From Nocardioides exalbidus (GTDB taxonomy: Bacteria > Actinomycetota > Actinomycetes > Propionibacteriales > Nocardioidaceae): a DNA stretch of 64,000 nucleotides. This document shows positions 42,141 through 50,655 of the stretch, piece by piece. Every line of letters starts with the position of its first letter. Position 1 is the first letter of the stretch. The stretch spans positions 682,001-746,000 of the forward strand of contig NZ_FNRT01000002.1 in NCBI RefSeq assembly GCF_900105585.1, written 5' to 3'. Below the pieces are notes generated by a model that was not told the origin of the DNA, made no database searches, and saw only the letters and a list, made by a program, of their open reading frames with translations. The position numbers were made by a program, and so were the translations under genes.

Positions 42141-42150
42141 TAGTCGACTA
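42141..42150. promoter_or_regulatory. Putative LysR-type operator dyad
   Basis: TAGTCGACTA is a perfect 10-bp palindrome, flanked by TGATCAA and ATCTGATC. It lies 11 bases ahead of the lysR start and about 105 bases from the operon start, in the divergent region typical of LysR control. Confidence 0.4.
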
Positions 42151-42161
42151 ATCTGATCGAC

Positions 42162-43025
42162 ATGGAACGCATCCTCGACATCGGCCCCCTCCGCAGCCTC
42201 GTGGCGGTGGCCGACCACGGCGGGTTCCAGCGCGCTGCCGAGCACCTCCACCTGAGCCAGGGAGGGGTCAGCCAGCACGTGCGGCGGCTCGAGGCGGCCA
42301 CCGGGCTCCGGCTGGTCGAGCGGCACGGTCGCGGCTCGCGGTTCACGCCCGAGGGCGAGCGGCTGCTCGCGTCGGCCCGCGGCATCCTGGCCGCCCACGA
42401 CGACGCGCTCCGCGACCTCGCCGGTGCCCACCTCGAGGTCACCATCGGCTCGACCGAGCACGCGGCCGCGCGCCTGCTCCCCTCGCTCTCGGCGGCGCTC
42501 GAGGACGCCGGGTCGCGCACGACGTTCCGCTACCGCATCGACCGCGGCGCCCGGCTCCGGGAGGGACTGGCGTCGGGCCAGGTCGACCTCGCCCTCCTCC
42601 TCAACGCAGCCGACCACCCCGGGGCGGTGCCCGTCGGCGCGCTCGAGCTGACCTGGTACGCCGCTGCCTCGTGGCGGCTGCCCGTCGCACCCGACCCGGT
42701 GCCGGTCGTCGCGTTCGACAACCCGTGCGAGCTGCGCAAGCGGGCCCTCCAGACCCTCGCCGACCACGGCGTGCCCGCCACGATCGGGGCTGAGGCGACC
42801 CAGCTGGCCGGGGTGCAGGCGGCGGTCAGCGCCGGCCTCGGCGTCGCCCTGATGGCGCTCGACGAGCCGCCGCCCGGCCTCGTCGCGGTCAGCGACCTGC
42901 CCACGCCGGAGCCGCTGACGCTCTACGTCTGCCCGCGCGCCGGGCTGGCGGACGACGTCGTCGCCCTGGCCGCGGACGCCGTCGCCGCCGTGCTCGCCGG
43001 CTCGGGACTCGCGCTCACGTCCTAG
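42162..43025 (+). CDS. LysR family transcriptional regulator of the organosulfur operon
   Basis: The 287-residue protein has the LysR helix-turn-helix at its N-terminus: LRSLVAVADHGGFQRAAEHLHLSQGGVSQHVRRLEAATGLRL (about residues 10-51), and an effector domain with VTIGSTEHAAARLLPSL and VDLALLLNAAD. It has the EA-type conserved RFTPEGERLL. It is divergent from the 14-gene operon with 126 bases between, so it is the obvious candidate regulator; CysB-like sulfur regulators belong to the same family. The effector is unknown. Confidence 0.88.
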   Translation: MERILDIGPLRSLVAVADHGGFQRAAEHLHLSQGGVSQHVRRLEAATGLRLVERHGRGSRFTPEGERLLASARGILAAHDDALRDLAGAHLEVTIGSTEHAAARLLPSLSAALEDAGSRTTFRYRIDRGARLREGLASGQVDLALLLNAADHPGAVPVGALELTWYAAASWRLPVAPDPVPVVAFDNPCELRKRALQTLADHGVPATIGAEATQLAGVQAAVSAGLGVALMALDEPPPGLVAVSDLPTPEPLTLYVCPRAGLADDVVALAADAVAAVLAGSGLALTS

Positions 43026-43031
43026 GCCGCT

Positions 43032-43090
43032 CGCTACCGAACAGTCGGGGTGTCGATCGGCTCCGATCACCCCGCGACTGTTCGGTAGCG
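43032..43090. terminator. Long inverted repeat between convergent lysR and reductase genes
   Basis: CGCTACCGAACAGTCG (43032-43047) pairs perfectly with CGACTGTTCGGTAGCG (43075-43090), and the GGGGTG/CACCCC arms just inside continue the stem after a slip. It lies between two convergent genes and is likely bidirectional. Confidence 0.8.
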
Positions 43091-43101
43091 CCAGACCGAT
43101 C

Positions 43102-44262
43102 TCAGACGGTCTCGAACCGGATCCCCGCCGCCTGGAGCCGGGCGAGCAGCGCGTCGCCCATCGCGACGGCCGAGGTGACCTGGCCGGACGTCTCCGGGTT
43201 GTCGTCGAGCGCGAGGCAGAGGGCCGCCTCGGAGAGCATCTTCGCGGTCTCGGTGTAGCCGGGATCGCCGCCCGAGACACGGGTGTGGACCGTCTCGCCA
43301 CCCGCCTCGCCGACGAAGTCGACGGTGAACCACGACTTCTTCCGCTTCGACGCGTCCGGCCCGGACCCCTGCGGCACCTTGCCCTTGAGGAAGTCGCGCA
43401 CCGGCTTCACCTGCGCCGCGACGGTGAGCGCGCCGACGCCGATCGCCCCGCCGGCGGCGTACCGCAGCGTCTTCGTGCCCGCCCAGTGGGAGTAGCGGAA
43501 CTTCGGGCCGTACGCCGGCAGCGCGGCGCCGCTGCGCGCCACGACGATCGGGTCGATGGTCGGCAGCGGGAGCAGCCAGTAGCCGAGCACCGGGTCGCGG
43601 TGCGGCTTGCCCCCGACCGAGCGTGACGAGCGGCCGTCGGCCGGTTTCCCCTCGGCCCGGCGGCGGTCGGCGTACGTCTTCTTCATCTGCTTGGCGCGGG
43701 CGAACTGGTCGAGCGCCGAGTGGAACGTGCCGCCCGACGGCGTGCCGCCGGCGCGGACGACGCCGCGCACGGTGATCGGCCCGTCGGAGGGCAGCTGCTG
43801 GACGGTGAAGTAGGCGCCGAGGTCGTGCGGGACCGAGTCGAAGCCGCACGCGTGGACGATCCGGGCGCCGGTGCGCACGGCGGTCTCGTGGTGCTCGAGA
43901 TAGGTCCGGTCGACGAACTCCGGCTCCCCGGTGAGGTCGAGGTAGTCGGTGCCGGCCTCCGCGCAGGCGGCGACGAGCGCCCCGCCGTTGGCGAGGTAGG
44001 GGCCGATGGTGGTGACGACGACCCGGGCCTGGCGGGCGACGTCGGCCAGCGCGGCCGGATCCGTGGCGTCGGCGACGAGGACCTCGACCGCGGCACCTGC
44101 GTCGGCGAGGCGGCGGCGCACGCCCTCGAGCTTGTCGGCGTTGCGGCCGGCGACCGCCCAGCGCAGGCCCTCGGGTGCGTGCGCAGCGAGGTAGTCGGCG
44201 GTGAGGCCTCCGGTGAACCCGGTGGCGCCGAACAGCACGATGTCGAAGGGCCTGTCGCTCAT
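43102..44262 (-). CDS. Saccharopine dehydrogenase-like NADP-binding protein
   Basis: The 386-residue protein begins DIVLFGATGFTGGLTADYLAAHAPEGLRWAVAGRN, a Rossmann fold (G-A-T-G-F-T-G), with VEVLVADATDPAALADVARQARVVVTTIGPYLANGGALVAACAEAGTDYLDLTGE following. These are saccharopine-dehydrogenase / trans-acting enoyl reductase features, and YSHWAGTKTLRYAAGG later is typical of the mycobacterial-type enoyl reductases of lipid synthesis. It is a lone gene between the lysR terminator and the beta-propeller gene. Reaction not assigned. Confidence 0.85.
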   Translation of the reverse strand: MSDRPFDIVLFGATGFTGGLTADYLAAHAPEGLRWAVAGRNADKLEGVRRRLADAGAAVEVLVADATDPAALADVARQARVVVTTIGPYLANGGALVAACAEAGTDYLDLTGEPEFVDRTYLEHHETAVRTGARIVHACGFDSVPHDLGAYFTVQQLPSDGPITVRGVVRAGGTPSGGTFHSALDQFARAKQMKKTYADRRRAEGKPADGRSSRSVGGKPHRDPVLGYWLLPLPTIDPIVVARSGAALPAYGPKFRYSHWAGTKTLRYAAGGAIGVGALTVAAQVKPVRDFLKGKVPQGSGPDASKRKKSWFTVDFVGEAGGETVHTRVSGGDPGYTETAKMLSEAALCLALDDNPETSGQVTSAVAMGDALLARLQAAGIRFETV

Positions 44263-44324
44263 CGCGCCATCGTGTCACGCGGCGGTCGCGGAACCCGTGG
44301 GCCGCACGCGCCGTCCCACCCGAC

Positions 44325-46196
44325 ATGGCCACCCCGCTCCGACTGCGCACCACCGTCACCGGCATCGCCGCTCTCACCAGCCTCGCGGCCGCCGTCGGCG
44401 TGGGCTACGCGATCGGGCAGGACTCCGGCCCCACTGGCACCCCGGAGTCCCCGCGCATCCGGCTCGCGAACGCCGACCTGACCAGCCCCGGCTCGTGCGA
44501 CGCGCTGCTGCAGTCCTACGTCGACCGGGCCGTCGAGCAGGTGGGCCCGTGGGGCTGGGACGGCGAGATGCGGGTCTTCGCGGCGGAGGGCGACGCGGCG
44601 ATGCCGCTGTCCTCGAGCGCAGGCGTCGAGCGGTCGATGCCGACGACGTCGCGCACGACCAGCGACGAGTCCGGCACCAACGTCCAGGAGGCCGGCGTCG
44701 ACGAGGCCGACGTGGTGAAGGTCGCGGGCTCGCTCCTGCTGCGGGTGCGCGACGGCGAGCTGCTGGCGTACGACGTCTCCGGCGACGCCCCCGTGCTGTT
44801 GTCGACGACCCCGGTGCCTGCGGCCCGCAGCCATGGCTGGCCCCACGACCCGGGCGGCGAGATGCTGCTCGTCGACGGCCGCGCGGTCGTCCTCGGGACG
44901 ACCGACACGGGCACGACGATCACCACGGTGGACCTGTCGGACCCCCGGTCGCCGTCGATCGTGGACACGACCACCGTCACCGGGCACGCGTCGGCCGTGC
45001 GGCTCACCGGCGACGTCGTCCGCGTCGTCGTGCAGACCGAGCTGCCCCAGCTCGACTTCTCGACGCCGGACGGGACGCTCGGCGAGCTGCGGGCGCGGCT
45101 CCACAACCGCGCGCTGGTGCGCGGCACCACGCTCGCCGACTGGCTCCCGACGGTTGACGGCCAGCCCGTCGTCGACTGCGGCGACGTGGCGGTGCCCGCC
45201 GACGAGGACCTCGCGCTCGGCACGACGACGGTGCTCGCGCTCGACCCCGCCTCGCCCACGACCCGCACGGCGACGGCGGTCGCGACGGACTCCGACACGT
45301 CGTACTTCTCGACCGACCGCTTCTACCTCGCGGCCGGTGCGCCGGCGTGGTGGGGACCGTGGAGCGAGTGCATCGACTGCGGCGTCGGCCTGCCGGAGAA
45401 GCCGCGTGGCACGACGCCGATCTTCGCCTTCGCGCTCGACGGGATGGAGGCGTCGTACGTCGCCTCCGGCGAGGTCGCGGGCACGATCGCCGACCGCTGG
45501 TCGATGGACGCCGTCGGCGGGTCGCTCCGGGTCGCCGTCGGACCGAGCGCGGCGACCGGCACGGCCAACTCCGTGATCACCCTGCGCGAGGACGGCTCCT
45601 CGCTGGTCGAGGAGGGACGCGTCGACGACCTCGGCGTCGGGGAGACGATCCAGTCGGTGCGGTGGTTCGACGACCTCGCGATCGTGGTGACCTTCCGCCA
45701 AACCGACCCGCTCTACGCGGTCGACCTGACCGACCCGGCCGCGCCCGTGCTGCTCGGCGAGCTCGAGATCCCGGGCTACTCCGACTACCTCCACCCACTG
45801 GGCGAGCACCGCCTCATCGGGCTCGGCCAGGACGCCACCGCGGACGGACTCGTCCAGGGGGCGCAGGCCGCGCTCTTCGACGTCACCGACCTCGCGAACC
45901 CCCGCCAGATCGACGTCGTCCGCTACGACCCCGGCACGTGGGCCGGCGCGAGCTCCGACCCGCGCCAGTTCACCTGGCTGCCCGACCAGCGCACCGCCCT
46001 CGCCGTCGTCGACGGCAGCAGCGCGAAGGGGATGACCGGCTGGGTCTCGATCCTCTCCCTCGCCGACGGGCGGATGACCAACCGGATGGTCGAGGTCGAG
46101 CACGGGGAGGCGGTGTACGACGTCCGCCTGGTGCCGCTCGCCTCCGGCAAGGTCGCGCTCGTGACCGGCTCGGACGTCTCGTTCCTGGCCCTGTGA
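44325..46196 (+). CDS. Secreted beta-propeller domain protein
   Basis: The 623-residue protein has an N-terminal membrane or signal segment (about 8-30) and then a beta-propeller of repeats such as VDLSDPRSPSIVDTTTVTG, VDLTDPAAPVLLGELEIPG and FDVTDLANPRQIDVV. TNVQEAGVDEADVVK (about residues 119-133) is the hallmark of the PF09826-type propeller family of bacteria and archaea. It is likely surface-attached; function unknown. No LPXTG or lipobox is seen. Divergent from the saccharopine-dehydrogenase-like gene. Confidence 0.85.
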   Translation: MATPLRLRTTVTGIAALTSLAAAVGVGYAIGQDSGPTGTPESPRIRLANADLTSPGSCDALLQSYVDRAVEQVGPWGWDGEMRVFAAEGDAAMPLSSSAGVERSMPTTSRTTSDESGTNVQEAGVDEADVVKVAGSLLLRVRDGELLAYDVSGDAPVLLSTTPVPAARSHGWPHDPGGEMLLVDGRAVVLGTTDTGTTITTVDLSDPRSPSIVDTTTVTGHASAVRLTGDVVRVVVQTELPQLDFSTPDGTLGELRARLHNRALVRGTTLADWLPTVDGQPVVDCGDVAVPADEDLALGTTTVLALDPASPTTRTATAVATDSDTSYFSTDRFYLAAGAPAWWGPWSECIDCGVGLPEKPRGTTPIFAFALDGMEASYVASGEVAGTIADRWSMDAVGGSLRVAVGPSAATGTANSVITLREDGSSLVEEGRVDDLGVGETIQSVRWFDDLAIVVTFRQTDPLYAVDLTDPAAPVLLGELEIPGYSDYLHPLGEHRLIGLGQDATADGLVQGAQAALFDVTDLANPRQIDVVRYDPGTWAGASSDPRQFTWLPDQRTALAVVDGSSAKGMTGWVSILSLADGRMTNRMVEVEHGEAVYDVRLVPLASGKVALVTGSDVSFLAL

Positions 46197-46227
46197 CGGC
46201 GCCGCTTCCGGACGTACCCTCACCTCT

Positions 46228-46494
46228 ATGTGCCGCAACATCCGACCGCTCAACAACTTCGAGCCGCCCGCGACGCGCGACGAGGTGACGGCCGCCGCGC
46301 TGCAGTACGTCCGCAAGGTGGCCGGCACGACCAAGCCCTCGCAGGCCAACGAGGAGAGGTTCTACGCCGCCGTCAAGGAGATCGCGCACATCACCGAGCA
46401 CCTCCTCGACGACCTCGTGACCACCGCGCCGCCGAAGAACCGCGAGGTCGAGGCGGCCAAGGCGCGGGCCCGCGCGCAGGCGCGGTACGCGTGA
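46228..46494 (+). CDS. DUF2277 family protein
   Basis: The 88-residue protein begins MCRNIRPLNNFEPPATRDEV, the invariant opening of DUF2277, followed by AALQYVRKVAGTTKPSQANEE and a basic C-terminal helix. The function is unknown; Cys2 is conserved in the family. Its stop overlaps the GTG start of the sirtuin gene by 3 bases, so the two are translated together. Confidence 0.93.
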   Translation: MCRNIRPLNNFEPPATRDEVTAAALQYVRKVAGTTKPSQANEERFYAAVKEIAHITEHLLDDLVTTAPPKNREVEAAKARARAQARYA

Positions 46495-47324
46495 CCCTCG
46501 CCCCGATCCGTGCCGAGGCCCTCGACCTGCTGGCCACACGGCCGCTCGTCGTGCTGACCGGCGCCGGCCTCTCGACCGACTCGGGCATCCCGGACTACCG
46601 CGGCCCGGGCGCCCCGACGCGGGCGCCGATGACCTACCAGGAGTTCGTCGCGACGCCGGAGGCGCAGCAGCGCTACTGGGCGCGCAGCCACCTCGGCTGG
46701 CAGCGGATGGGGAGGGCACTCCCCAACGACGGCCACCGGGCACTCGCCGCCCTCGACCCCGACCTGCTGATCACGCAGAACGTCGACGGCCTCCACGAGG
46801 CTGCCGGCTCACGGTCCGTGGTCGCCCTCCACGGCCGGGTGTCCGAGGTCGTGTGCCTCTCCTGCGGGACGACCTCCTCGCGCGCCGACCTCGAGCGCGA
46901 GCTGGACGCCCTCAACCCCGGCTGGCTCGAACGGCACGGCTGGGTCGAGTCCCGCCCCGACGGCGACGTCGACCTCGACGACACCCACGACTTCGTCGTC
47001 CCCCGCTGCCGGTGCGGCGGCCCGCTGAAGCCGCACGTCGTCTTCTTCGGCGAGAACGTCCCCGCCGACCGCGTGGCCCGCTGCTACGCCGCCGTCGAGG
47101 CGCTCGGCACCTCGGGCGCGCTGCTCGTGGCCGGGTCGTCCCTGACCGTGATGAGCGGCCTCCGGTTCGTGAAGCGCGCGGCCGCGGGAGGCACGCCGAT
47201 CGTCATCGTCAACCGCGGTGAGACCCGGGGCGACGCGTTGGCGTCGTACAAGCTCGAGGTGGGGTGCAGCGAGTTCCTGACGGAGCTGTGCACCCGAGTC
47301 TCCCGCTTGTCGGCCGAGATCTAG
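46491..47324 (+). CDS. Sir2 family NAD-dependent deacylase
   Basis: The 277-residue sirtuin has VVLTGAGLSTDSGIPDYRGPG (residues about 20-40, NAD site), LITQNVDGLHEAAGS, and the catalytic His in VALHGRVSEVVC. One zinc pair is CLSC; the second is CRC (spacing one rather than two), in RCRCGGPLKPHVVFFGENVP. It removes acyl groups from protein lysines. GTG 46491-46493 overlaps the DUF2277 stop. The gene ends with a TAG that lies inside the loop of the repeated stem module. Confidence 0.9.
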   Translation: MTLAPIRAEALDLLATRPLVVLTGAGLSTDSGIPDYRGPGAPTRAPMTYQEFVATPEAQQRYWARSHLGWQRMGRALPNDGHRALAALDPDLLITQNVDGLHEAAGSRSVVALHGRVSEVVCLSCGTTSSRADLERELDALNPGWLERHGWVESRPDGDVDLDDTHDFVVPRCRCGGPLKPHVVFFGENVPADRVARCYAAVEALGTSGALLVAGSSLTVMSGLRFVKRAAAGGTPIVIVNRGETRGDALASYKLEVGCSEFLTELCTRVSRLSAEI

Positions 47325-47360
47325 GCCGACAAGCGGGGCGGTCACCGGATATCCGGTGAC
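47302..47360. repeat. Palindromic convergent-end module, copy B
   Basis: CCCGCTTGTCGGCC (47302-47315) pairs with GGCCGACAAGCGGG (47324-47337) around an 8-base loop holding the sirtuin stop, and GTCACCGGATATCCGGTGAC follows at 47341-47360 as a 20-bp palindrome. It matches copy A (20379-20436) almost base for base. It lies between the convergent sirtuin and dtxR genes. Confidence 0.8.
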
Positions 47361-47372
47361 TCCAGCGCCAGC

Positions 47373-48071
47373 TCAGCGCCGCACGAAGATGTGCTCGGCC
47401 GCCTCGACCACGAGCTCGGCGGTCTCGCCGCCGGAGCCGATCAGGATGCCCTCGTCGGTCTTCGCGATGGTGACGGTCTTGCCGGGGAGGGCGCCGACGC
47501 GGCGGAGGAGGCCCATCAGCTCCTCGTCCTTCTGCATCTCCTCGGAGATCCGCTTCACGTGGACGCGCTGGTCCTCGGAGACGGCGGCGCCGGAGAGTGG
47601 CTCCACGTTGTCCATGAAGTCCTCGCCGACGGTGTCGCCGAGCTCGTCGAGACCGGGGATCGGGTTGCCATAGGGCGACTCGGTCGGGTGGTCGAGCAGG
47701 TCGAGCAGGCGGCGCTCGACGGTCTCCGACATCACGTGCTCCCAGCGGCACGCCTCGGCGTGCACGAGCTCCCAGTCGAGGCCGATGACGTCGGTGAGCA
47801 GCCGCTCGGCGAGCCGGTGCTTGCGCATCACGCGGGTCGCGAGGAGCAGGCCCTCCTCGGTGAGCTCGAGGTGGCGGTCGCCCTCGACGGTCAGCAGTCC
47901 GTCGCGCTCCATCCGGGCGACGGTCTGCGACACGGTCGGGCCGGACTGGTGCAGCCGCTCCGCGATCCGGGCGCGCAGCGGGACGATGTCCTCCTCCACG
48001 AGCTCGTAGATCGTGCGGAGGTACATCTCGGTGGTGTCGATCAGGTCACTCACGAGGTCATTGTGTCCCAT
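47373..48071 (-). CDS. DtxR/MntR family metal-dependent regulator
   Basis: The protein of about 232 residues has a DtxR winged helix: DTTEMYLRTIYELVEEDIVPLRARIAERLHQSGPTVSQTVARMERDGLLTVEGDRHLELT (about 14-72), the metal-binding and dimerisation helices (RKHRLAERLLTDVIGLDW, EACRWEHVMSETVERRLLDLL) and a C-terminal SH3-like (FeoA-type) domain. Known members sense Fe(II) or Mn(II). The start is uncertain: ATG 48071 or the GTG 18 bases downstream. Divergent from the hotdog-like gene. Confidence 0.88.
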   Translation of the reverse strand: MGHNDLVSDLIDTTEMYLRTIYELVEEDIVPLRARIAERLHQSGPTVSQTVARMERDGLLTVEGDRHLELTEEGLLLATRVMRKHRLAERLLTDVIGLDWELVHAEACRWEHVMSETVERRLLDLLDHPTESPYGNPIPGLDELGDTVGEDFMDNVEPLSGAAVSEDQRVHVKRISEEMQKDEELMGLLRRVGALPGKTVTIAKTDEGILIGSGGETAELVVEAAEHIFVRR

Positions 48072-48115
48072 CCGGCAACTGCGGTGCTCCACCCGCCCGT
48101 GGCACAGTGGCCCGG

Positions 48116-48913
48116 GTGAGCGAACTCATCGTGCCGCGACGTTTCTGCGGGCCTCCCGACTCGGGCAACGGGGGCTGGACGGCGGGTGCCCTGGCCGCCC
48201 TCGACGAGCCCGACTCACCCGACAACCGGTGCGACAGCTGGCCCGCCATCGAGGTCTCGCTGCGCCAGCCGCCGCCCCTCGACACGCCCCTCCTCGTCGG
48301 CCAAGACGGCGGAGTGACCACGGCGTCCTTCGGCGGTACGCCGATCGCGACGGCGCAGCGCAGCGACCGGGACCTGGCCGAGGTGGAGCCGGTCTCCCCC
48401 GAGGTCGCGGCCGCCGCCTCGTCGTCGTATCCGGGACTCACGTTCCACCCCTTCCCCACCTGCTTCGCCTGCGGCACGGCGCGGGAGGAGGGCGACGGGC
48501 TGCGGATCTTCCCCGGCAAGGTGGGGGACGCCGGGCAGGAGGGAGCCGGCGACCTCGTCGCTGCTGCCTGGACGCCGCACCCGAGCCTCCACGAGGACTG
48601 GCACACCTACGTTGACGACGTCCCCCGCGCGTCGGTGGCGGTGACCTGGGCCGCGCTCGACTGCATCGGCGGCTGGGCCGGCGACCTCACCGAGCGGCTG
48701 ATGGTGCTCGGGCGGATGACCGCGCGGGTCGACGACCTGCCGGTGATCGGCGAGCCGCACGTCGTGGTCGGCGAGGGCCGCGGCCAGGACGGCCGCAAGA
48801 CCTTCACCGCCTCGACGCTGTACGACGCCGACGGCCGCGTCGTCGCCACCGCGGAGCACATCTGGATCGCCGTCGACCCGGCGATGTTCGGCGGTCGGGT
48901 TCCCAGCCGGTGA
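48116..48913 (+). CDS. Thioesterase-like (hotdog) protein, uncharacterised
   Basis: The protein of about 265 residues begins VSELIVPRRFCGPPDSGNGGW, an opening shared with uncharacterised actinobacterial proteins, and has a second half of beta-strand character (VAVTWAALDCIGGWAGDLT, KTFTASTLYDADGRVVATAEHIWIAVD) that resembles a double-hotdog thioesterase. CFACG (about 119-123) suggests a Cys pair. The exact function is unknown. The GTG at 48116 is chosen as the protein then starts with the family opening. It is divergent from dtxR. Confidence 0.6.
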   Translation: MSELIVPRRFCGPPDSGNGGWTAGALAALDEPDSPDNRCDSWPAIEVSLRQPPPLDTPLLVGQDGGVTTASFGGTPIATAQRSDRDLAEVEPVSPEVAAAASSSYPGLTFHPFPTCFACGTAREEGDGLRIFPGKVGDAGQEGAGDLVAAAWTPHPSLHEDWHTYVDDVPRASVAVTWAALDCIGGWAGDLTERLMVLGRMTARVDDLPVIGEPHVVVGEGRGQDGRKTFTASTLYDADGRVVATAEHIWIAVDPAMFGGRVPSR

Positions 48914-48958
48914 GCCGGGGTTTCGACGTCCTCGACGAGACTTGAGACGATGGGGCGC

Positions 48959-50551
48959 ATGGCTGATGTGAACGATCCAATCCGCAGCGACTGGTGGCGC
49001 CACGCCGTCGTCTACCAGGTCTACGTCCGCAGCTTCGCCGACAGTGACGGCGACGGCATCGGCGACCTGCCCGGCATCACGGCGCGACTGCCGCACCTCG
49101 CCGACCTCGGCGTCGACGCGCTCTGGATCACGCCGTTCTACACCTCTCCCCAGCACGACCACGGCTACGACGTCGCCGACTACGAGGACGTCGACCCGCT
49201 CTTCGGCACGCTCGCCGACGCCGACGACCTCATCGCCCGCGCGCACGAGCTCGGCCTGCGCGTCGTGGTCGACCTCGTGCCCAACCACACGTCCAACGAG
49301 CACGAGTGGTTCCGGGCCGCCCTGGCCGCCGGTCCGGGCAGCCCCGAGCGGGCCCGCTACCTCTTCCGGGACTCGCCGGAGGGCAAGCCCGCCGGCACTC
49401 CTCCCAACAACTGGAGCTCGGTCTTCGGCGGCCCGGCGTGGACGCAGGTCGACGACGGCCAGTGGTACCTCCACCTCTTCGACTCCTCCCAGCCCGACCT
49501 CGACTGGCGCAACCCCGAGGTGCCGGCGATGTTCGAGGGCGTGCTGCGCTTCTGGCTCGACCGCGGGGTCGACGGCTTCCGCGTCGACGTCGCCCACGGC
49601 CTCTTCAAGGAGGCCTCGCTGCGCGACCAGGTCGTCGAGCCCGGCGGGACGCCCGTCAGCGGTGCCGGCGAGATGGTCGAGCGCAAGGTCACCGACGAGC
49701 CGATGTGGGACCAGCCCGAGGTGCACGAGGTCTACCGCTCGTGGCACCGGATCCTCGACGAGGCCGGCCCGGACCGGATGGCCGTCGCCGAGGCGTGGAC
49801 CCAGACCGTCGAGTCGATGGCGGCCTTCGTGCGACCCGACGAGCTCGACCAGACCTTCAACTTCGCGTGGCTGCTCGCCGACTGGTCGGCCGAGTCCTTC
49901 TCCGAGGTCATCACCAGCACGCTCGCCTCCGTCGAGAGCATCGACGCGGCCCCGACGTGGGTGCTCAGCAACCACGACGTGATGCGCCACGTCACTCGCT
50001 ACGGCGGCGGCGCGCAGGGCCTCGCGCGGGCCCGCGCGGCCACGCTGACCATGCTCGCGCTGCCCGGGTCGAGCTACCTCTACCAGGGCGAGGAGCTCGG
50101 CCTCGAGCAGGTCGACGTCGCGCCGGAGGACCGGCAGGACCCGTCGTACCTGCGCACCGGCGAGGTCGGCCGCGACGGCTGCCGGGTGCCGATACCGTGG
50201 GGCGGCACGGAAGCGCCGTACGCCTTCGGGCCGGGCACCGCGCAGCCGTGGATCCCGCAGCCGGCGGACTGGGCGCCCCTCACCGTCGAGGCGCAGGCCG
50301 CCGACCCGTCGTCGACGATGGCGTTCTACCGCGACGCCCTGCGGATCCGCCGCGACTTCGCATGGACGGCCGGCGAGGACGTGACGATGCTGGACGCCGG
50401 GGACGACGTCGTCGCCTTCACCCGCGGCCCGGTCACCGTCGTGCTCAACTGCGGCACGACCCCGGTCGAGCTCCCCGAGGGCGAGCTGCTGCTCGCCAGC
50501 GGTCCGGTCGACGGCACGCTGCCGCCCGACACCGCCGCCTGGCTCCACTGA
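48959..50551 (+). CDS. Alpha-glucosidase, glycoside hydrolase family 13
   Basis: The 530-residue enzyme has the GH13 pattern: WWRHAVVYQVYVRSFADSDGDGIGDL, DALWITPFYTSP, VDLVPNHTSNEHEWF, and the catalytic triad Asp210 (FRVDVAHG), Glu278 (VAEAW) and Asp340 (SNHD). The GDGIGDL and HTS motifs fit the oligo-1,6-glucosidase / alpha-glucosidase branch. It probably hydrolyses maltose-like or isomaltose-like sugars in the cytoplasm; there is no signal peptide. ATG 48959 gives the normal N-terminus. It is a lone gene convergent with the marR pair. Confidence 0.92.
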   Translation: MADVNDPIRSDWWRHAVVYQVYVRSFADSDGDGIGDLPGITARLPHLADLGVDALWITPFYTSPQHDHGYDVADYEDVDPLFGTLADADDLIARAHELGLRVVVDLVPNHTSNEHEWFRAALAAGPGSPERARYLFRDSPEGKPAGTPPNNWSSVFGGPAWTQVDDGQWYLHLFDSSQPDLDWRNPEVPAMFEGVLRFWLDRGVDGFRVDVAHGLFKEASLRDQVVEPGGTPVSGAGEMVERKVTDEPMWDQPEVHEVYRSWHRILDEAGPDRMAVAEAWTQTVESMAAFVRPDELDQTFNFAWLLADWSAESFSEVITSTLASVESIDAAPTWVLSNHDVMRHVTRYGGGAQGLARARAATLTMLALPGSSYLYQGEELGLEQVDVAPEDRQDPSYLRTGEVGRDGCRVPIPWGGTEAPYAFGPGTAQPWIPQPADWAPLTVEAQAADPSSTMAFYRDALRIRRDFAWTAGEDVTMLDAGDDVVAFTRGPVTVVLNCGTTPVELPEGELLLASGPVDGTLPPDTAAWLH

Positions 50552-50569
50552 CGCAGCTCCGCCCCCGGG

Positions 50570-50619
50570 GATCCGTCATCCCGATCCGCGCAGATGAGTG
50601 CGACTTCAGATGACAGATC
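50570..50619. terminator. Possible terminator hairpin between GH13 and marR genes
   Basis: GATC-C-GTCATC (50570-50580) can pair with GATGAC-A-GATC (50609-50619) with one mismatch. It lies in the 104-base gap between two convergent genes; support is weaker than for the other convergent hairpins here. Confidence 0.35.
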
Positions 50620-50655
50620 GCCCGGAGGCGGGTGCGGTGCTCGAGCTGAGTGGCC

